Shown: positions 7,771 through 16,622, counted from the first letter of the stretch. The stretch is DNA of 64,000 nt from Pukyongiella litopenaei (GCF_003008555.2 NZ_CP027665.1:3658001-3722000), one strand, 5' to 3'. The notes: generated from the sequence alone by a model not told the origin. Numbers and translations: made by a program.

Positions 7771-8310
7771 TCAGTAGCGCCAGCCGATCAGGCGGTCGAC
7801 CGAAAGCGGCCCGCCGCCCTTGATCACCAGGACCAGCAACACCATGATCCACAGCATGCGCTGGTCCATGATCACGCCGTCGGGAAACCGGTCGAACAGC
7901 GCGCCCAGCGTCTTGGTGTCGCTCATGCCATGGCCGACGATGTCGGTGAGCGACTGCACGATCACGAAACCGATCATGGCGAGCGCCCCGAGACGGGTGA
8001 ACAGCCCGATGAGGATCAGCGCCGGCAGGATGAATTCGGCCCACATGCCCGCGACCACCACGGCCCAGTGAAACCAGCCGAGCTGCGAGGTGTCATAGCT
8101 GACGGCTTCCATCGCCCGGGGGAAGATCTGCACATAGGCGCCGGCGGACGGGCGCAGCAGCCCCGACAGGCCATCGCCGAGCTTGGTCATCGCCGAGGAC
8201 CAGAAATAGATCATCAGCACCGCCGCAAAGGTGAACCGGGCCAGTGTGGGCAGCAGCAGATCCGCGATGCGGGCTCCGGTTCGTGTCGGTTCGACAGGGG
8301 GCCGGGTCAT
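7771..8310 (-). CDS. DoxX-family membrane protein of the bufferin operon
   Basis: The 179-residue protein has four or more hydrophobic helices in the DoxX arrangement (about residues 18-40, 65-85, 95-120 and 145-165). DoxX proteins frequently close operons encoding a DUF2282 peptide, an MNIO enzyme and a DUF2063 protein, which is the layout here. The ATG at 8310 overlaps the stop of bufC by four bases (ATGA), so it is the last gene of the operon. Its role in bufferin production or quinone/thiol chemistry is not established. Confidence 0.85.
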   Translation of the reverse strand: MTRPPVEPTRTGARIADLLLPTLARFTFAAVLMIYFWSSAMTKLGDGLSGLLRPSAGAYVQIFPRAMEAVSYDTSQLGWFHWAVVVAGMWAEFILPALILIGLFTRLGALAMIGFVIVQSLTDIVGHGMSDTKTLGALFDRFPDGVIMDQRMLWIMVLLVLVIKGGGPLSVDRLIGWRY

Positions 8311-9086
8311 GGGTTCCGGGTTCCCGGCGGTCGGCCTGTCGGGCCGAATGAGGCGATGGCCCCGCCCTGCAGGAGCAGGGCGAGCAGGGGTGCGAGATCG
8401 AAACCGGCGCTCACCGCCAGGGCCGCGTCCTGCGCCTCGCCGAGGGACCGGCCCGCGGTGATGGCCGCGATCCATGCGGCACCGCCATCGGGCAGCAGAT
8501 GCGGCACGGGGTCGAAATCGGGCCGCGTCAGCAGCACATCCTGAGCCATCGCCCGTGGCCGGGGCGCATCCTCCTGCGTGTTGAACCGCCAGATGTCGAA
8601 GACCGGCCAGCGCGACCGCAGAAATTCGACCGCCGGAGCCAGCGACAGGGTGCAGCCCATCAACTCGTCCGGGCTCATCGCGGCCAGCCGTCCGGTATCC
8701 ACCGGCGCGGCGTCGGCGGCGTGATAGGCGCGGCGCAACGCCAGTTCCAGCCGCGCCACGTCCGGCAGATAGCCCAGATGCGCCAGCTGGGCGCTGTCGG
8801 CGAGAAAACCGGGAAACCCTGCGCCATAATGCATCATCAGCGGCGTATCCGGCCGATGGGCGCGCAGGAAAATCCCCGCCAGCCCGCGCATGTTCTCTTC
8901 GCCCAGCAGCCGGGTGACGACCGGGAACGCGGTCAGCATGGCCTCGGTCAGCGACACCGCCACGTTGTTGCGATAGACATCGAACCGGGCGCCGGCGGGG
9001 CGGTTGGCGGGATCGCGCAGCCCCTCTGGTGCGGGGCGGTCGGCATCCAGCAGCGCGGCGGCAATGCTGTCCTGCGAGACACTCAT
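8307..9086 (-). CDS. bufC: BufC-like partner protein (DUF2063, N-terminal putative DNA-binding domain family)
   Basis: The 259-residue protein matches the DUF2063 family: an N-terminal helical region with ARFDVYRNNVAVSLTEAMLT (about 33-52) followed by FPVVTRLLGEENMRGLAGIF. In MNIO systems this protein partners the iron enzyme and helps present the precursor peptide; the older 'DNA-binding' label has little support. The ATG at 9086 overlaps the stop of bufB (9083-9085), giving the coupled order bufA-bufB-bufC-doxX. The C-terminal half (about 130-250) is a less conserved alpha/beta domain. Confidence 0.85.
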   Translation of the reverse strand: MSVSQDSIAAALLDADRPAPEGLRDPANRPAGARFDVYRNNVAVSLTEAMLTAFPVVTRLLGEENMRGLAGIFLRAHRPDTPLMMHYGAGFPGFLADSAQLAHLGYLPDVARLELALRRAYHAADAAPVDTGRLAAMSPDELMGCTLSLAPAVEFLRSRWPVFDIWRFNTQEDAPRPRAMAQDVLLTRPDFDPVPHLLPDGGAAWIAAITAGRSLGEAQDAALAVSAGFDLAPLLALLLQGGAIASFGPTGRPPGTRNP

Positions 9087-9940
9087 GCCGCGACCCTTTG
9101 CAGGGCGGCGGCGGCGCGCGCGGCCTCGGCCCCGAGTATCGGCCAGTCGGGAATGTCGGTGTCCCATTCGATCAGCACCGGCCGCGGGCCGGATCGGTCG
9201 AGTGTATGGTCGAGCAGCGCCCAGACCGGATCGGCGACCTCGCGCCCGTGGCTGTCGATCAGCAGCGGCGCGCCATGGTCGTCGGATTGCTCGTCATGGC
9301 CGCCCAGATGCATCTCGCCGACAAGATCGAGGGGAAAGGCATCGATGTAGCCATGCGGGGTGAAGTCGAGATTGGTAGCCGAGACGAAGACGTTGTTCAC
9401 GTCCAGCAGCAGGCCGCACCCGGTGCGCCGTGCCACCTCGGCCAGGAAATCGGGCTCGGACCATGTGCTTTCGGCAAAGACCAGGTAGCTCGAAGGGTTC
9501 TCCAGCAGCATCCGGCGGCCCACGACATCCTGCACCCGGTCGATATGTTCAGCGACCCGGTTCAGCGTCGCGCCGGTATAGGGCAGGGGCAGCAGGTCGT
9601 TCAGGAAATGGCTGTCATGGGTGGACCATGCCAGATGCTCGGAAAAGCTGGCCGGCTGCAACCAGCCCAGCAGGCGTTTCAGCCGCGCCAGATGATCGGC
9701 ATCGAGCGGCCCTTCGCCGCCGATGGACAGGCCGACCCCGTGCACCGAGATCGGGAACCGTTCGGCCAGCGCGCGAAGCTGCGCCAACGGGCGGCCGCCA
9801 TCGCCCATGTAGTTCTCGGCATGGATCTCCAGCCAGCCGACCGCGCCGGGATCGGCCATGATCCGCGCGAAATGCTGCGGTTTGTAGCCGACGCCGGGGG
9901 CATCGGGCAGGCGGTCACGTTTTTCGGCCGCGTCCAGCAT
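9083..9940 (-). CDS. bufB: MNIO-family iron enzyme, bufferin-modifying (DUF692)
   Basis: The 285-residue protein is a DUF692 TIM-barrel of the multinuclear non-heme iron oxidative family. Characteristic pieces are GVGYKPQHFARI (about 16-27), GWLEIHAENYMGDGG (about 34-48), SVHGVGLSIGG, FSEHLAW, LLENPSSYL, LLLDVNNVFVSA and EMHLGGHDEQ, which supply the His/Asp/Glu iron ligands. Family members oxidise cysteines of a precursor peptide, in bufferins to thiooxazoles. I take the ATG at 9940 as start (GAGAAAG upstream, family-like N-terminus); the frame stays open to a TTG at 10030. The neighbouring 100-aa peptide is the expected substrate. Confidence 0.88.
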   Translation of the reverse strand: MLDAAEKRDRLPDAPGVGYKPQHFARIMADPGAVGWLEIHAENYMGDGGRPLAQLRALAERFPISVHGVGLSIGGEGPLDADHLARLKRLLGWLQPASFSEHLAWSTHDSHFLNDLLPLPYTGATLNRVAEHIDRVQDVVGRRMLLENPSSYLVFAESTWSEPDFLAEVARRTGCGLLLDVNNVFVSATNLDFTPHGYIDAFPLDLVGEMHLGGHDEQSDDHGAPLLIDSHGREVADPVWALLDHTLDRSGPRPVLIEWDTDIPDWPILGAEAARAAAALQRVAA

Positions 9941-10030
9941 GGCAGCAACTTTCTCGTGCGGGGTTGGATCGGAATGCGCCGGTCGCCGGGCAACCGGCCC
10001 GTCCCGACCATCCCCTGTGTGCCGCCGCAA

Positions 10031-10333
10031 TCAGGCCGGCAGGTCGCGTTCGAGCGCGCTGAGCGACCCCTTGCGTTCGGTGCCGTCGGCCATCGCCGGC
10101 AGGTCGATCTCGGCGCATGTTCCGGCATCGACCAGCTTCCAGGCGTTGCCCTGGTAGTCGACGGTCGACGTGCCCGCGCAGGTGGTGCCGGGACCGGCGG
10201 CGCAGTCGTTCTGGCCGGCCATCGACACGCCATAGCATTTTTCCTTGGACTGGGCCGAGGCGGTGGTGGCGTGGCTGGCGAGCGCGGCAGCAACGGCGCT
10301 GGCGACGGCCAGGGTCTTTGCGGTATTCGACAT
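10031..10333 (-). CDS. bufA: Bufferin precursor (BufA, DUF2282)
   Basis: The 100-residue protein has an N-terminal signal peptide (about 1-28, ending TTASAQ) and a compact core with four cysteines at residues 33, 44, 52 and 73, in the DUF2282 pattern [20 protein letters not shown] followed by [12 protein letters not shown]. In characterised bufferins such a secreted ribosomal peptide is modified on cysteines by an MNIO enzyme and binds copper in the periplasm. Here it heads the operon, 90 bp before bufB. The ATG at 10333 follows GAGGGAGAAC. Copper specificity is inferred from the family, not shown. Confidence 0.87.
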   Translation of the reverse strand: MSNTAKTLAVASAVAAALASHATTASAQSKEKCYGVSMAGQNDCAAGPGTTCAGTSTVDYQGNAWKLVDAGTCAEIDLPAMADGTERKGSLSALERDLPA

Positions 10334-10453
10334 CTGTCTGGTTCTCCCTCAGGTGGATCGTGGTCTATCGGTATCGGCAGAGTAAACCGGGCGCGGCACG
10401 GGCAGAATTCACGACCCCGTGTCTCACGTCCGTATCAGCCGGCGTGACACAGG

Positions 10454-10475
10454 TTTCAGGCGCTGCGCCCTGAAA
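10454..10475. promoter_or_regulatory. Inverted repeat upstream of the buf operon
   Basis: TTTCAGG (10454-10460) and CCTGAAA (10469-10475) flank a GC-rich core that is itself nearly symmetric. It lies 121 bp before bufA and 48 bp beyond the thrS terminator. It may be an operator for the metal-responsive buf operon or a secondary hairpin; nothing distinguishes these from sequence alone. Confidence 0.3.
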
Positions 10476-10497
10476 AACAACCAGAAATGCAGGTCTG

Positions 10498-10530
10498 AAA
10501 CAAAACGGCCCCCGTCAGGAGGCCGTTTTC
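10498..10530 (-). terminator. Rho-independent terminator of thrS
   Basis: A perfect 9-bp stem AAAACGGCC (10502-10510) / GGCCGTTTT (10521-10529) with a 10-nt loop sits 21 bp past the thrS stop. Read on the minus strand, it ends in GTTTTGTTTC. Confidence 0.85.
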
Positions 10531-10550
10531 AGGGTATATCGCGGCAAATG

Positions 10551-12530
10551 TTACAGCAGGTCGGGCGCCGTGGCCTCGCGGCTGAGCGCGTTTGTTACAT
10601 CGGCCAGCGTCTCGACGCGGGTGCGTTTCTCGCCCAGCCGGCGCAACGTCACGGTGCGTTCCTCGACCTCGCGGGCGCCGACGGCCAGGATCACCGGCAC
10701 CTTGCCGACGGAATGTTCGCGGACCTTGAAATTGATCTTTTCGTTCCGCGTGTCCGCCTCGGCACGCACCCCGGCCTTTTGCAGCTCGGCCACGACCTCG
10801 GCCACATAATCGTCGGCCTCCGAGGTGATCGACGCGACCACCACCTGGCGCGGCGCCAGCCAGAAGGGCAGCTTGCCTTCCCAGTTCTCGATCAGGATCC
10901 CGATGAACCGTTCGAACGACCCGAGACAGGCCCGGTGCAGCATGTAGGGCCGGTGCCGGTCGCCATCGGCCCCGACATAGCTGGCCCCCAGCCGTTCGGG
11001 CAGGTTGGGGTCGACCTGAAAGGTGCCGCATTGCCAGACCCGTCCGATCGCGTCGGTCAGGTAGAAATCGAGCTTGGGCCCATAGAATGCCCCGTCGCCC
11101 GGCTCGAGCACATAGTCGCGGCCCACCGCCTTGATCGCCTTTTCCAGCGCACCCTCGACATGGTCCCAGCTTTCGTCCGATCCCACCCGTTTCTCGGGGC
11201 GGGTGGCAAAACGGATCTCGAAATCCTCGAATCCCAGTTCGCGATAGACATCGGCGAGGAAGTCGATGAAGCGGGCGCATTCCTCCTGGATCTGGTCCTC
11301 GGTGCAGAAGATATGCGCATCGTCCTGGGTAAAGCCGCGCACGCGCATGATCCCGTGCAGCGCGCCCGAGGGTTCGAACCGCGCGCAGGATCCGAACTCG
11401 GCCAGCCGCAGCGGCAGATCGCGGTAGCTCTTGAGCCCCTGGTTGAAGACCTGCACATGGCAGGGGCAGTTCATCGGCTTGAGCGCGTTGATCCGGGTCT
11501 GGTCGCGGTTCCGGGCCTTGGCATCGTCGGTTTCGCCATCGCGGCTTTCATCCACCTCGACCAGGAACATGTGGTGCTGGTATTTTTCCCAATGGCCCGA
11601 GGCTTCCCACAGCTTGCGGTCCACCACCTGCGGCGTGTTGATCTCGCGATAGCCGCCGGCGCGCTGCTTGCGGCGCATGTAGTCCTGCAGCGTGGTATAG
11701 ACCGTCCAGCCGTTCGGGTGCCAGAACACCTGGCCGGGGGCTTCCTCCTGCATGTGGAACAGGTCCATCTCGCGGCCCAGCTTGCGGTGGTCGCGCTTGG
11801 CGGCCTCCTCCAGCATGTGCAGATGGGCCTTCAGCTTGTCGCGGTTCTGGAACGCGACGCCGTAGATACGTTGCAGCATCGGCCGGTTGCTGTCGCCGCG
11901 CCAATAGGCGCCGGCAATGCTCATCAACTTGAACGCGTCGCCCGGCAACTGCCCGGTATGCTGCAGGTGCGGGCCGCGGCACAGATCCTGCCAGTGGCCG
12001 TGCCAGTACATGCGCAGGTCCTCGCCCTCGGGGATCGCCTCGACCAGCTCGACCTTGTAGGGCTCGTTGTTGGCCTTGTAATAGTCGATCGCGCGCGCGC
12101 GTTGCCAGACCTCGGTGGTGACCGGGTCGCGCTTGTTGACGATCTCCTTCATCTTCGCTTCGATCAGGCCGAGATCCTCGGGCGTGAACGGCTCGTCGCG
12201 GTCGAAATCGTAATACCAGCCGTTCTCGATGACCGGGCCGATGGTGACCTTGGTGGCGGGCCAGATCTCCTGCACCGCGCGGGCCATCACATGGGCGAAA
12301 TCGTGGCGGATCAGTTCATTGGCCTGCGGTTCGTCCTTCATCGTGTGAATGGCGATGGTCGCGTCGTCGCCGATCGGCCATTGCAGATCCCAATGGGCGC
12401 CGTTCACCGTTGCCGAGACCGCCTTCTTGCCCAGCGAGGTCGAAATGTCGGTGGCCACCTGCGCAGGCGTCACGCCGGCCTCGAAGGATCGGATATTGCC
12501 ATCGGGAAAGGTCAGGGAAATCTGGGCCAT
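10551..12530 (-). CDS. thrS: Threonine--tRNA ligase
   Basis: The 659-residue protein is a full-length class II threonyl-tRNA synthetase, charging tRNA-Thr in the cytoplasm. Domains in order: TGS (about 1-62), the editing/SAD domain ([15 protein letters not shown] near 75-89 and [15 protein letters not shown]), the catalytic core with the zinc-binding Cys in MNCPCH, motif 2 ([11 protein letters not shown]) and motif 3 ([15 protein letters not shown] near 535-550), and the C-terminal anticodon-binding domain. It is transcribed as a single gene ending in an intrinsic terminator. Upstream on the minus strand a perfect -35 TTGACA (12619-12624) is visible, with only a weak -10. Confidence 0.97.
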   Translation of the reverse strand: MAQISLTFPDGNIRSFEAGVTPAQVATDISTSLGKKAVSATVNGAHWDLQWPIGDDATIAIHTMKDEPQANELIRHDFAHVMARAVQEIWPATKVTIGPVIENGWYYDFDRDEPFTPEDLGLIEAKMKEIVNKRDPVTTEVWQRARAIDYYKANNEPYKVELVEAIPEGEDLRMYWHGHWQDLCRGPHLQHTGQLPGDAFKLMSIAGAYWRGDSNRPMLQRIYGVAFQNRDKLKAHLHMLEEAAKRDHRKLGREMDLFHMQEEAPGQVFWHPNGWTVYTTLQDYMRRKQRAGGYREINTPQVVDRKLWEASGHWEKYQHHMFLVEVDESRDGETDDAKARNRDQTRINALKPMNCPCHVQVFNQGLKSYRDLPLRLAEFGSCARFEPSGALHGIMRVRGFTQDDAHIFCTEDQIQEECARFIDFLADVYRELGFEDFEIRFATRPEKRVGSDESWDHVEGALEKAIKAVGRDYVLEPGDGAFYGPKLDFYLTDAIGRVWQCGTFQVDPNLPERLGASYVGADGDRHRPYMLHRACLGSFERFIGILIENWEGKLPFWLAPRQVVVASITSEADDYVAEVVAELQKAGVRAEADTRNEKINFKVREHSVGKVPVILAVGAREVEERTVTLRRLGEKRTRVETLADVTNALSREATAPDLL

Positions 12531-12595
12531 GTTCTGGCTCTCCTCGTCGGTTTGGCGCCCACGGAACGCCCGGTTGCGGGTATGTCGTGCGGCGT

Positions 12596-12624
12596 CTTTT
12601 GACCAGACGGGCGGGCCATGTCAA
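12596..12624 (-). promoter_or_regulatory. thrS: Candidate thrS promoter
   Basis: On the minus strand a consensus -35 TTGACA (12619-12624) is followed after 16-17 bp by a weak -10 (CAAAAG/TCAAAA). It is 66 bp from the thrS start. The poor -10 keeps confidence low. Two direct copies of CAACCACGGGGGCGATC, 24 bp apart (12622-12638 and 12646-12662), overlap it. Confidence 0.35.
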
Positions 12625-12735
12625 CCACGGGGGCGATCTCGTGGGCAACCACGGGGGCGATCACGGGCATGACAATGCCGTTGCAGCCCCCGGCGGCTGC
12701 GGCCATGATCGCGCCAGACCATCGAAGGGCCGAAC

Positions 12736-13479
12736 ATGACCGCCACTACCTTTCTCGATACGCCGCAGGGCCGCCGCATCGCCTATCACCGGACCGAAGG
12801 GCAGGGGCCGTGCATCGTCTTTCTGGGCGGGCTGAAATCCGACATGGAAGGCACCAAGGCGGTGCATCTCGAGGCCTGGGCACGGGCGCGCGGGCGGGCC
12901 TATCTGCGGTTCGACTATTCCGGACATGGCGAAAGCTCAGGCTCTTTCGAGGTCGGCTGCATCGGCGACTGGCACGAGGATGTCCTGGCCGCTGTCGATG
13001 GCCTGGCCGGGGCGCCGCTGGTGGTGGTCGGGTCCTCGATGGGGGGGTGGCAGGCGCTGCTGCTGGCGCGGGCGCGACCCCAACGCATCGCGGGCATGGT
13101 CACCATCGCCGCGGCGCCGGATTTTACCGAGGACGGCTATTGGGCCCGGTTCACCGAGGATCAGAAAACGGCGCTGGACCGTGACGGCCAGGTCGAGATG
13201 CCGTCGGATTACATGGAGCCCTACATCATCACCCGCCGCCTGATCGAGGACGGGCGCAACCGGCTGGTGCTGCGCGATCCGCTGCGGCTGCCGTTTCCCG
13301 TCCGCTGCCTGCAGGGCACCGCCGATACGGCCGTTTCGACCGCAACCGCCCTGCGGTTGCTCGACCATGCCGATTGCGACGACATGCGGTTGCTGCTGGT
13401 CAAGGACGCCGATCATCGGTTCTCGGACGGGCCGTGCCTGACATTGATCGAGGCCGCGATCGACGACATCCTGTCCTGA
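12736..13479 (+). CDS. Alpha/beta hydrolase
   Basis: The 247-residue protein has an alpha/beta-hydrolase fold with nucleophile elbow GSSMGG (residues 99-104, Ser101). The acid and histidine are probably in CLQGTADTAVS and DADHRFS near the C-terminus. YLRFDYSGHGESSG (about 56-69) and the short length resemble bacterial relatives of ABHD10/palmitoyl-thioesterase-like hydrolases, so an esterase or thioesterase activity is plausible. No signal peptide is seen, so it should be cytoplasmic. It is divergent from thrS and 69 bp before the VOC gene. Confidence 0.85.
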   Translation: MTATTFLDTPQGRRIAYHRTEGQGPCIVFLGGLKSDMEGTKAVHLEAWARARGRAYLRFDYSGHGESSGSFEVGCIGDWHEDVLAAVDGLAGAPLVVVGSSMGGWQALLLARARPQRIAGMVTIAAAPDFTEDGYWARFTEDQKTALDRDGQVEMPSDYMEPYIITRRLIEDGRNRLVLRDPLRLPFPVRCLQGTADTAVSTATALRLLDHADCDDMRLLLVKDADHRFSDGPCLTLIEAAIDDILS

Positions 13480-13548
13480 CACCGGGTCAGGGCAGGGCCG
13501 GGGCCGGCGGTATGGCGCGGTCCCGGCCACAGGGGAAGGGAGGACGCA

Positions 13549-13974
13549 ATGGATCAACGGGTGAGCCTGATCACGCTGGGCGTGCGCGATCTGGCGCGGG
13601 CAAGCACGTTCTACGACGCGTTGGGGTGGCGGCGGGTGGACACGCCCGAGGGCATCATCACCTATGACCTGCTGGGGCAGACGCTCGGGCTCTACCCGCT
13701 GGAAAATCTCGCGCGCGACATGGGGCTCGACATGGCGGATCTTGGCCATGGGGCGATGACGCTGGCCTGCAACTGCCGCGAGAAAGCCGAGGTGGCGCAG
13801 GTGCTGGCGCGGGCAGAGGGCGCCGGCGCCGAAATCCTCAAACCGGCCCATGACGTGTTCTGGGGTGGCCATATCGGGTATTTCCGCGACCCGGACGGCC
13901 ATGTCTGGGAGGTGGCGTTCAATCCTTTCTCGCCGCTGGGGCCGGACGGGGCGTTCCGCTGGGACGGCTATTGA
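13549..13974 (+). CDS. VOC-family (glyoxalase-like) protein
   Basis: The 141-residue protein has the paired beta-alpha-beta-beta-beta modules of the vicinal oxygen chelate fold: SLITLGVRDLARASTFYDAL (about 5-24) and HIGYFRDPDGHVWEVAFNPF (about 108-127). Proteins of this size include glyoxalase I, bleomycin/fosfomycin resistance proteins and extradiol-type enzymes; the chelating residues here are not enough to choose between them. GGAAGGGAGG gives a strong ribosome site. The next gene starts two bases after its stop. Confidence 0.85.
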   Translation: MDQRVSLITLGVRDLARASTFYDALGWRRVDTPEGIITYDLLGQTLGLYPLENLARDMGLDMADLGHGAMTLACNCREKAEVAQVLARAEGAGAEILKPAHDVFWGGHIGYFRDPDGHVWEVAFNPFSPLGPDGAFRWDGY

Positions 13975-13975
13975 G

Positions 13976-14608
13976 ATGCGCCGCCCCGGCAGCATGCGGG
14001 GGCTGGAAAACCTCGGCCGCGTAAGGCTTTCCAGGCATTTCTTCATGCGTGACTTCCTCTATTCGGAAATCGCCGGCTTCCATGCGCTCGCGAACATACC
14101 CGACGATCCGGACCTGGCGATAGACTGCGGCCGGGCCTTCTGCGAGACGCTGATGGACCCGCTGCAGGAAACCTTTGGCCGGATGGCCGTGCGCTCGGGC
14201 TATCGCTCGGCATCGCTGAATGCGTTTGGCAATGCCCATGGGCTCAACTGTGCCCGCAACGATCACCCGCTGGAATGCCATATCTGGGATCGCGGGCGCG
14301 GGGCCGACCGGATCGCCGGCGCGTCCGTGGTGATCCCCTGGTTCGCCGACCAATATGCCCAGGGGCGGGACTGGCGCGACCTGGCCTGGTGGCTGCACGA
14401 TCACCTCGACTACTCCGAGATCTGGTTCTTCCCGAAACTTTGCGCGTTCAACCTGGTCTGGCGGCCCGAACCGCTCCGGCGCATCGACAGCTATATCGCG
14501 CCGCGCGGCTGCCTGCTGCGCGCGGGCGAGACCCCGGCCGCATCCCCGGCGATGCGCCGCGTCCGCCATGCGGATTTCCCGCCTTTCCGGGGCATCGCCC
14601 CTCCCTAA
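13976..14608 (+). CDS. Peptidase M15-like protein of unknown function
   Basis: The 210-residue protein begins at an ATG directly after the VOC stop (TGAGATG), so the two are probably coupled. Its core resembles the Hedgehog/DD-peptidase (M15) fold: LSRHFFMRDFLYSEIAGF (about 16-33), RSGYRSASLNAFGN (about 67-80), ECHIWDRGRGADR (about 91-103) and WLHDHLDYSEIWFFP. The last three segments supply His/Asp residues where M15 carboxypeptidases place zinc ligands, but the full SxHxxGxAxD motif is not met and no signal peptide is visible, so peptidase activity is uncertain. Cysteines at CGRAFC and NC..C are unusual. Treat as conserved hypothetical. Confidence 0.6.
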   Translation: MRRPGSMRGLENLGRVRLSRHFFMRDFLYSEIAGFHALANIPDDPDLAIDCGRAFCETLMDPLQETFGRMAVRSGYRSASLNAFGNAHGLNCARNDHPLECHIWDRGRGADRIAGASVVIPWFADQYAQGRDWRDLAWWLHDHLDYSEIWFFPKLCAFNLVWRPEPLRRIDSYIAPRGCLLRAGETPAASPAMRRVRHADFPPFRGIAPP

Positions 14609-14651
14609 AGGATCGGCCCATCCTTCATCTTGCCGGATAAACTCCGGGGGT

Positions 14652-14669
14652 CCGGGGGCTGGCCCCCGG
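14652..14669. repeat. GC hairpin between convergent genes
   Basis: CCGGGGG-CTGG-CCCCCGG forms a perfect 7-bp hairpin in the 88-bp gap between two convergent genes. It has no T-run on either strand. It may act as a shared processing or termination structure. Confidence 0.4.
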
Positions 14670-14696
14670 TCCTGCCGCCGGACCCGGGCAGTAACT

Positions 14697-15287
14697 TCAG
14701 CGACTGAGCGCCGCGCGGGCCTCTTTGGTCAGCACCGTGACCGGGCCGGTTGGCTCTCCGGTTTCGATGTCGAAGAACGGGCTATGACGCCAGCGCCCGG
14801 ACAGGCGCGCGGCGATCATGCGTGAAAGGATGCCCCAGCCGGCCCGCGCGTAATGTTCGTGGCGATAGCCGCCGCCCTGTTTCGGGATATGCGCCCGCAC
14901 CACCACCGGTCCGAGGGCGTTGATATCGTCGAACCGATCCGCCACGATCCCCGCAAATGGCAGTTTCGGGCTGGCGAGCGTGTTGAACAGCGGTGTGTTG
15001 CAGCAGGATGCATACCAGCGGAACAGCCCCTTTGGACTAAGCCGCATGACCGCCAGTTTGTCGGCGCCCGAAATGATGGTCAGCGCATCGGGTGTGGTCT
15101 GCAGCACATGCACGCCTTCGCCAGCGGGATCGGGTTGGTGGAAATGCAGATGCGCCGCGCGGCAGTCGGCGCATTGACAGGTCACATGGGTTGCCGCGCG
15201 CAGCCCGTCCGCCGAGAGCGTGGCGTGAAAGCCGCCGCACCGGCAGGACAGGCCCAGCGGCCCCTTGCCCTTGCGCCGGCGGGCCAC
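14697..15287 (-). CDS. DUF6151 / GFA-like zinc protein
   Basis: The protein, 196 residues from a GTG at 15287, contains the cysteine pattern of the CENP-V/GFA (glutathione-dependent formaldehyde-activating-like) fold: LSCRCGGFHATL (about 11-22), VTCQCADCRAAH (about 36-47) and WYASCCNTPLFNT (about 91-103), which would bind zinc. The ending and spacing fit the DUF6151 family. Enzyme activity is not established. The GTG lies 4 bp beyond the phaZ stop, so it is the second gene of a phaZ operon. The frame stays open far upstream inside phaZ, where it is only a shadow. Confidence 0.75.
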   Translation of the reverse strand: MARRRKGKGPLGLSCRCGGFHATLSADGLRAATHVTCQCADCRAAHLHFHQPDPAGEGVHVLQTTPDALTIISGADKLAVMRLSPKGLFRWYASCCNTPLFNTLASPKLPFAGIVADRFDDINALGPVVVRAHIPKQGGGYRHEHYARAGWGILSRMIAARLSGRWRHSPFFDIETGEPTGPVTVLTKEARAALSR

Positions 15288-15291
15288 GGGA

Positions 15292-16572
15292 TCAGGCGGC
15301 CGCGTTGCGGTTGGCGGCCTTGCCGGGCCTGCGGGTCGGCCCGCCGCTGTTGGCGTCGATGAAATCCAGCACCAGCGGGCGGATATTGTCGCGCCAGGAC
15401 CGGCCGGCGAAAATGCCGTAATGGCCGGCGCCGGGCTCGACATGGCTGGCTTTCTTGTCATCCGCCAGACCGGTGCACAGATCCAGCGCCGCGATGCACT
15501 GGCCGGGGGCCGAGATGTCGTCCTTGGCGCCTTCGACGGTGATCACGGCGACATTAGTGATCTTGCCGATATCGACCTGGTGGCCATCGACCACGAACAC
15601 GTTGCGGGCGATTTCCCGGTTCTTGAACACCCGCTCGACCGTCGAGAGATAGAATTCCGCGGTCATGTCCATCACCGCCAGGTATTCGTCGTAGAACCGG
15701 TTATGGGCATCGTGATCCGAGGCCAAACCGCGCATCACACGCGAAATCTGGTCGGAAAAGGCATTGGCATGGCGTTCCGCGTTCATCGACATGAACGACG
15801 AGAGCTGCAGCAGCCCCGGATAAACCTTGCGCCCCACGCCCGGATATTTGAACCCGACACGCTGGATCATGAACCGTTCGAGCTGGCCCATCGTCACCCG
15901 GCGGCCGAAATCGGTCACGTCGGTCGCGGCGGCATCGGGGTCGACCGGCCCGCCGATCAGGGTCAGGGTGCGCGGCTGCGCATCGGGGTCCTGCTCGGCC
16001 AGGTAGGCGGTGGCCGCCAGCGTCAGGGGGGCCGGCTGGCAGACCGCGATCACATGGGTGTCGGGACCCATCTCGCGCATGAAATCAACCAGGTAGAGCG
16101 TGTAGTCCTCGATATCGAACTTGCCCGCCGAGACCGGGATGTCGCGGGCGTTGTGCCAGTCGGTCACATAAACCTCGCAATCGACCAGAAGGCTTTTCAC
16201 CGTCGACCGCAGCAGCGTGGCGTAATGGCCGGACATCGGTGCCACCAGCAGCACCTTGCGCGGGCGGGTTTCGCGGCCCGCGACGTTGAAATGGACCAGA
16301 TCGCCAAAGGGGCGTTCGACGACCGTTTCTATGTCGACCAGATGGTCCTTGCCATCCTTGCAGGTGAAGGTGCGGATGCCCCAGTCGGGTTTGACCACCA
16401 TCCGTTGAAACGTGCGCTCGGTCACTTCGCCCCAGGCCGCCATCCAGTTCAGGGCCGGGTTCGGCACCATCGAAAAGACCGGATACGAGGCCATCGCCAG
16501 CGCCGAGGCACCCAACCACTGGTTGGTGTTGCGATAGGTCTCCATCAGGTCGTAGCTCATCATGTACTGCAT
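15292..16572 (-). CDS. phaZ: Intracellular polyhydroxyalkanoate depolymerase
   Basis: The 426-residue protein matches the intracellular PHB depolymerases that mobilise PHA granules to hydroxybutyrate. It has the N-terminal MQYMMSYDLMETYRN-type start, the cysteine nucleophile in VIAVCQPAPLTLAA (about 175-188; these enzymes use Cys in place of Ser in the lipase box), and a C-terminal PHB_depo region with AVITVEGAKDDISAPGQC and the catalytic His in HVEPGAGHYGIFAG. AGGTAA lies before the start. It is divergent from phaC across 118 bp and is followed by the DUF6151 gene. Confidence 0.93.
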   Translation of the reverse strand: MQYMMSYDLMETYRNTNQWLGASALAMASYPVFSMVPNPALNWMAAWGEVTERTFQRMVVKPDWGIRTFTCKDGKDHLVDIETVVERPFGDLVHFNVAGRETRPRKVLLVAPMSGHYATLLRSTVKSLLVDCEVYVTDWHNARDIPVSAGKFDIEDYTLYLVDFMREMGPDTHVIAVCQPAPLTLAATAYLAEQDPDAQPRTLTLIGGPVDPDAAATDVTDFGRRVTMGQLERFMIQRVGFKYPGVGRKVYPGLLQLSSFMSMNAERHANAFSDQISRVMRGLASDHDAHNRFYDEYLAVMDMTAEFYLSTVERVFKNREIARNVFVVDGHQVDIGKITNVAVITVEGAKDDISAPGQCIAALDLCTGLADDKKASHVEPGAGHYGIFAGRSWRDNIRPLVLDFIDANSGGPTRRPGKAANRNAAA

Positions 16573-16622
16573 TCGGGTTACCTACTTGTTGGCGTCCGCC
16601 CGGAGACGGACCATTCGCCGCT

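Noticed and set aside
10419-12602. 727-codon plus-strand frame opposite thrS
   Set aside because: Purely antisense to an intact threonyl-tRNA synthetase.
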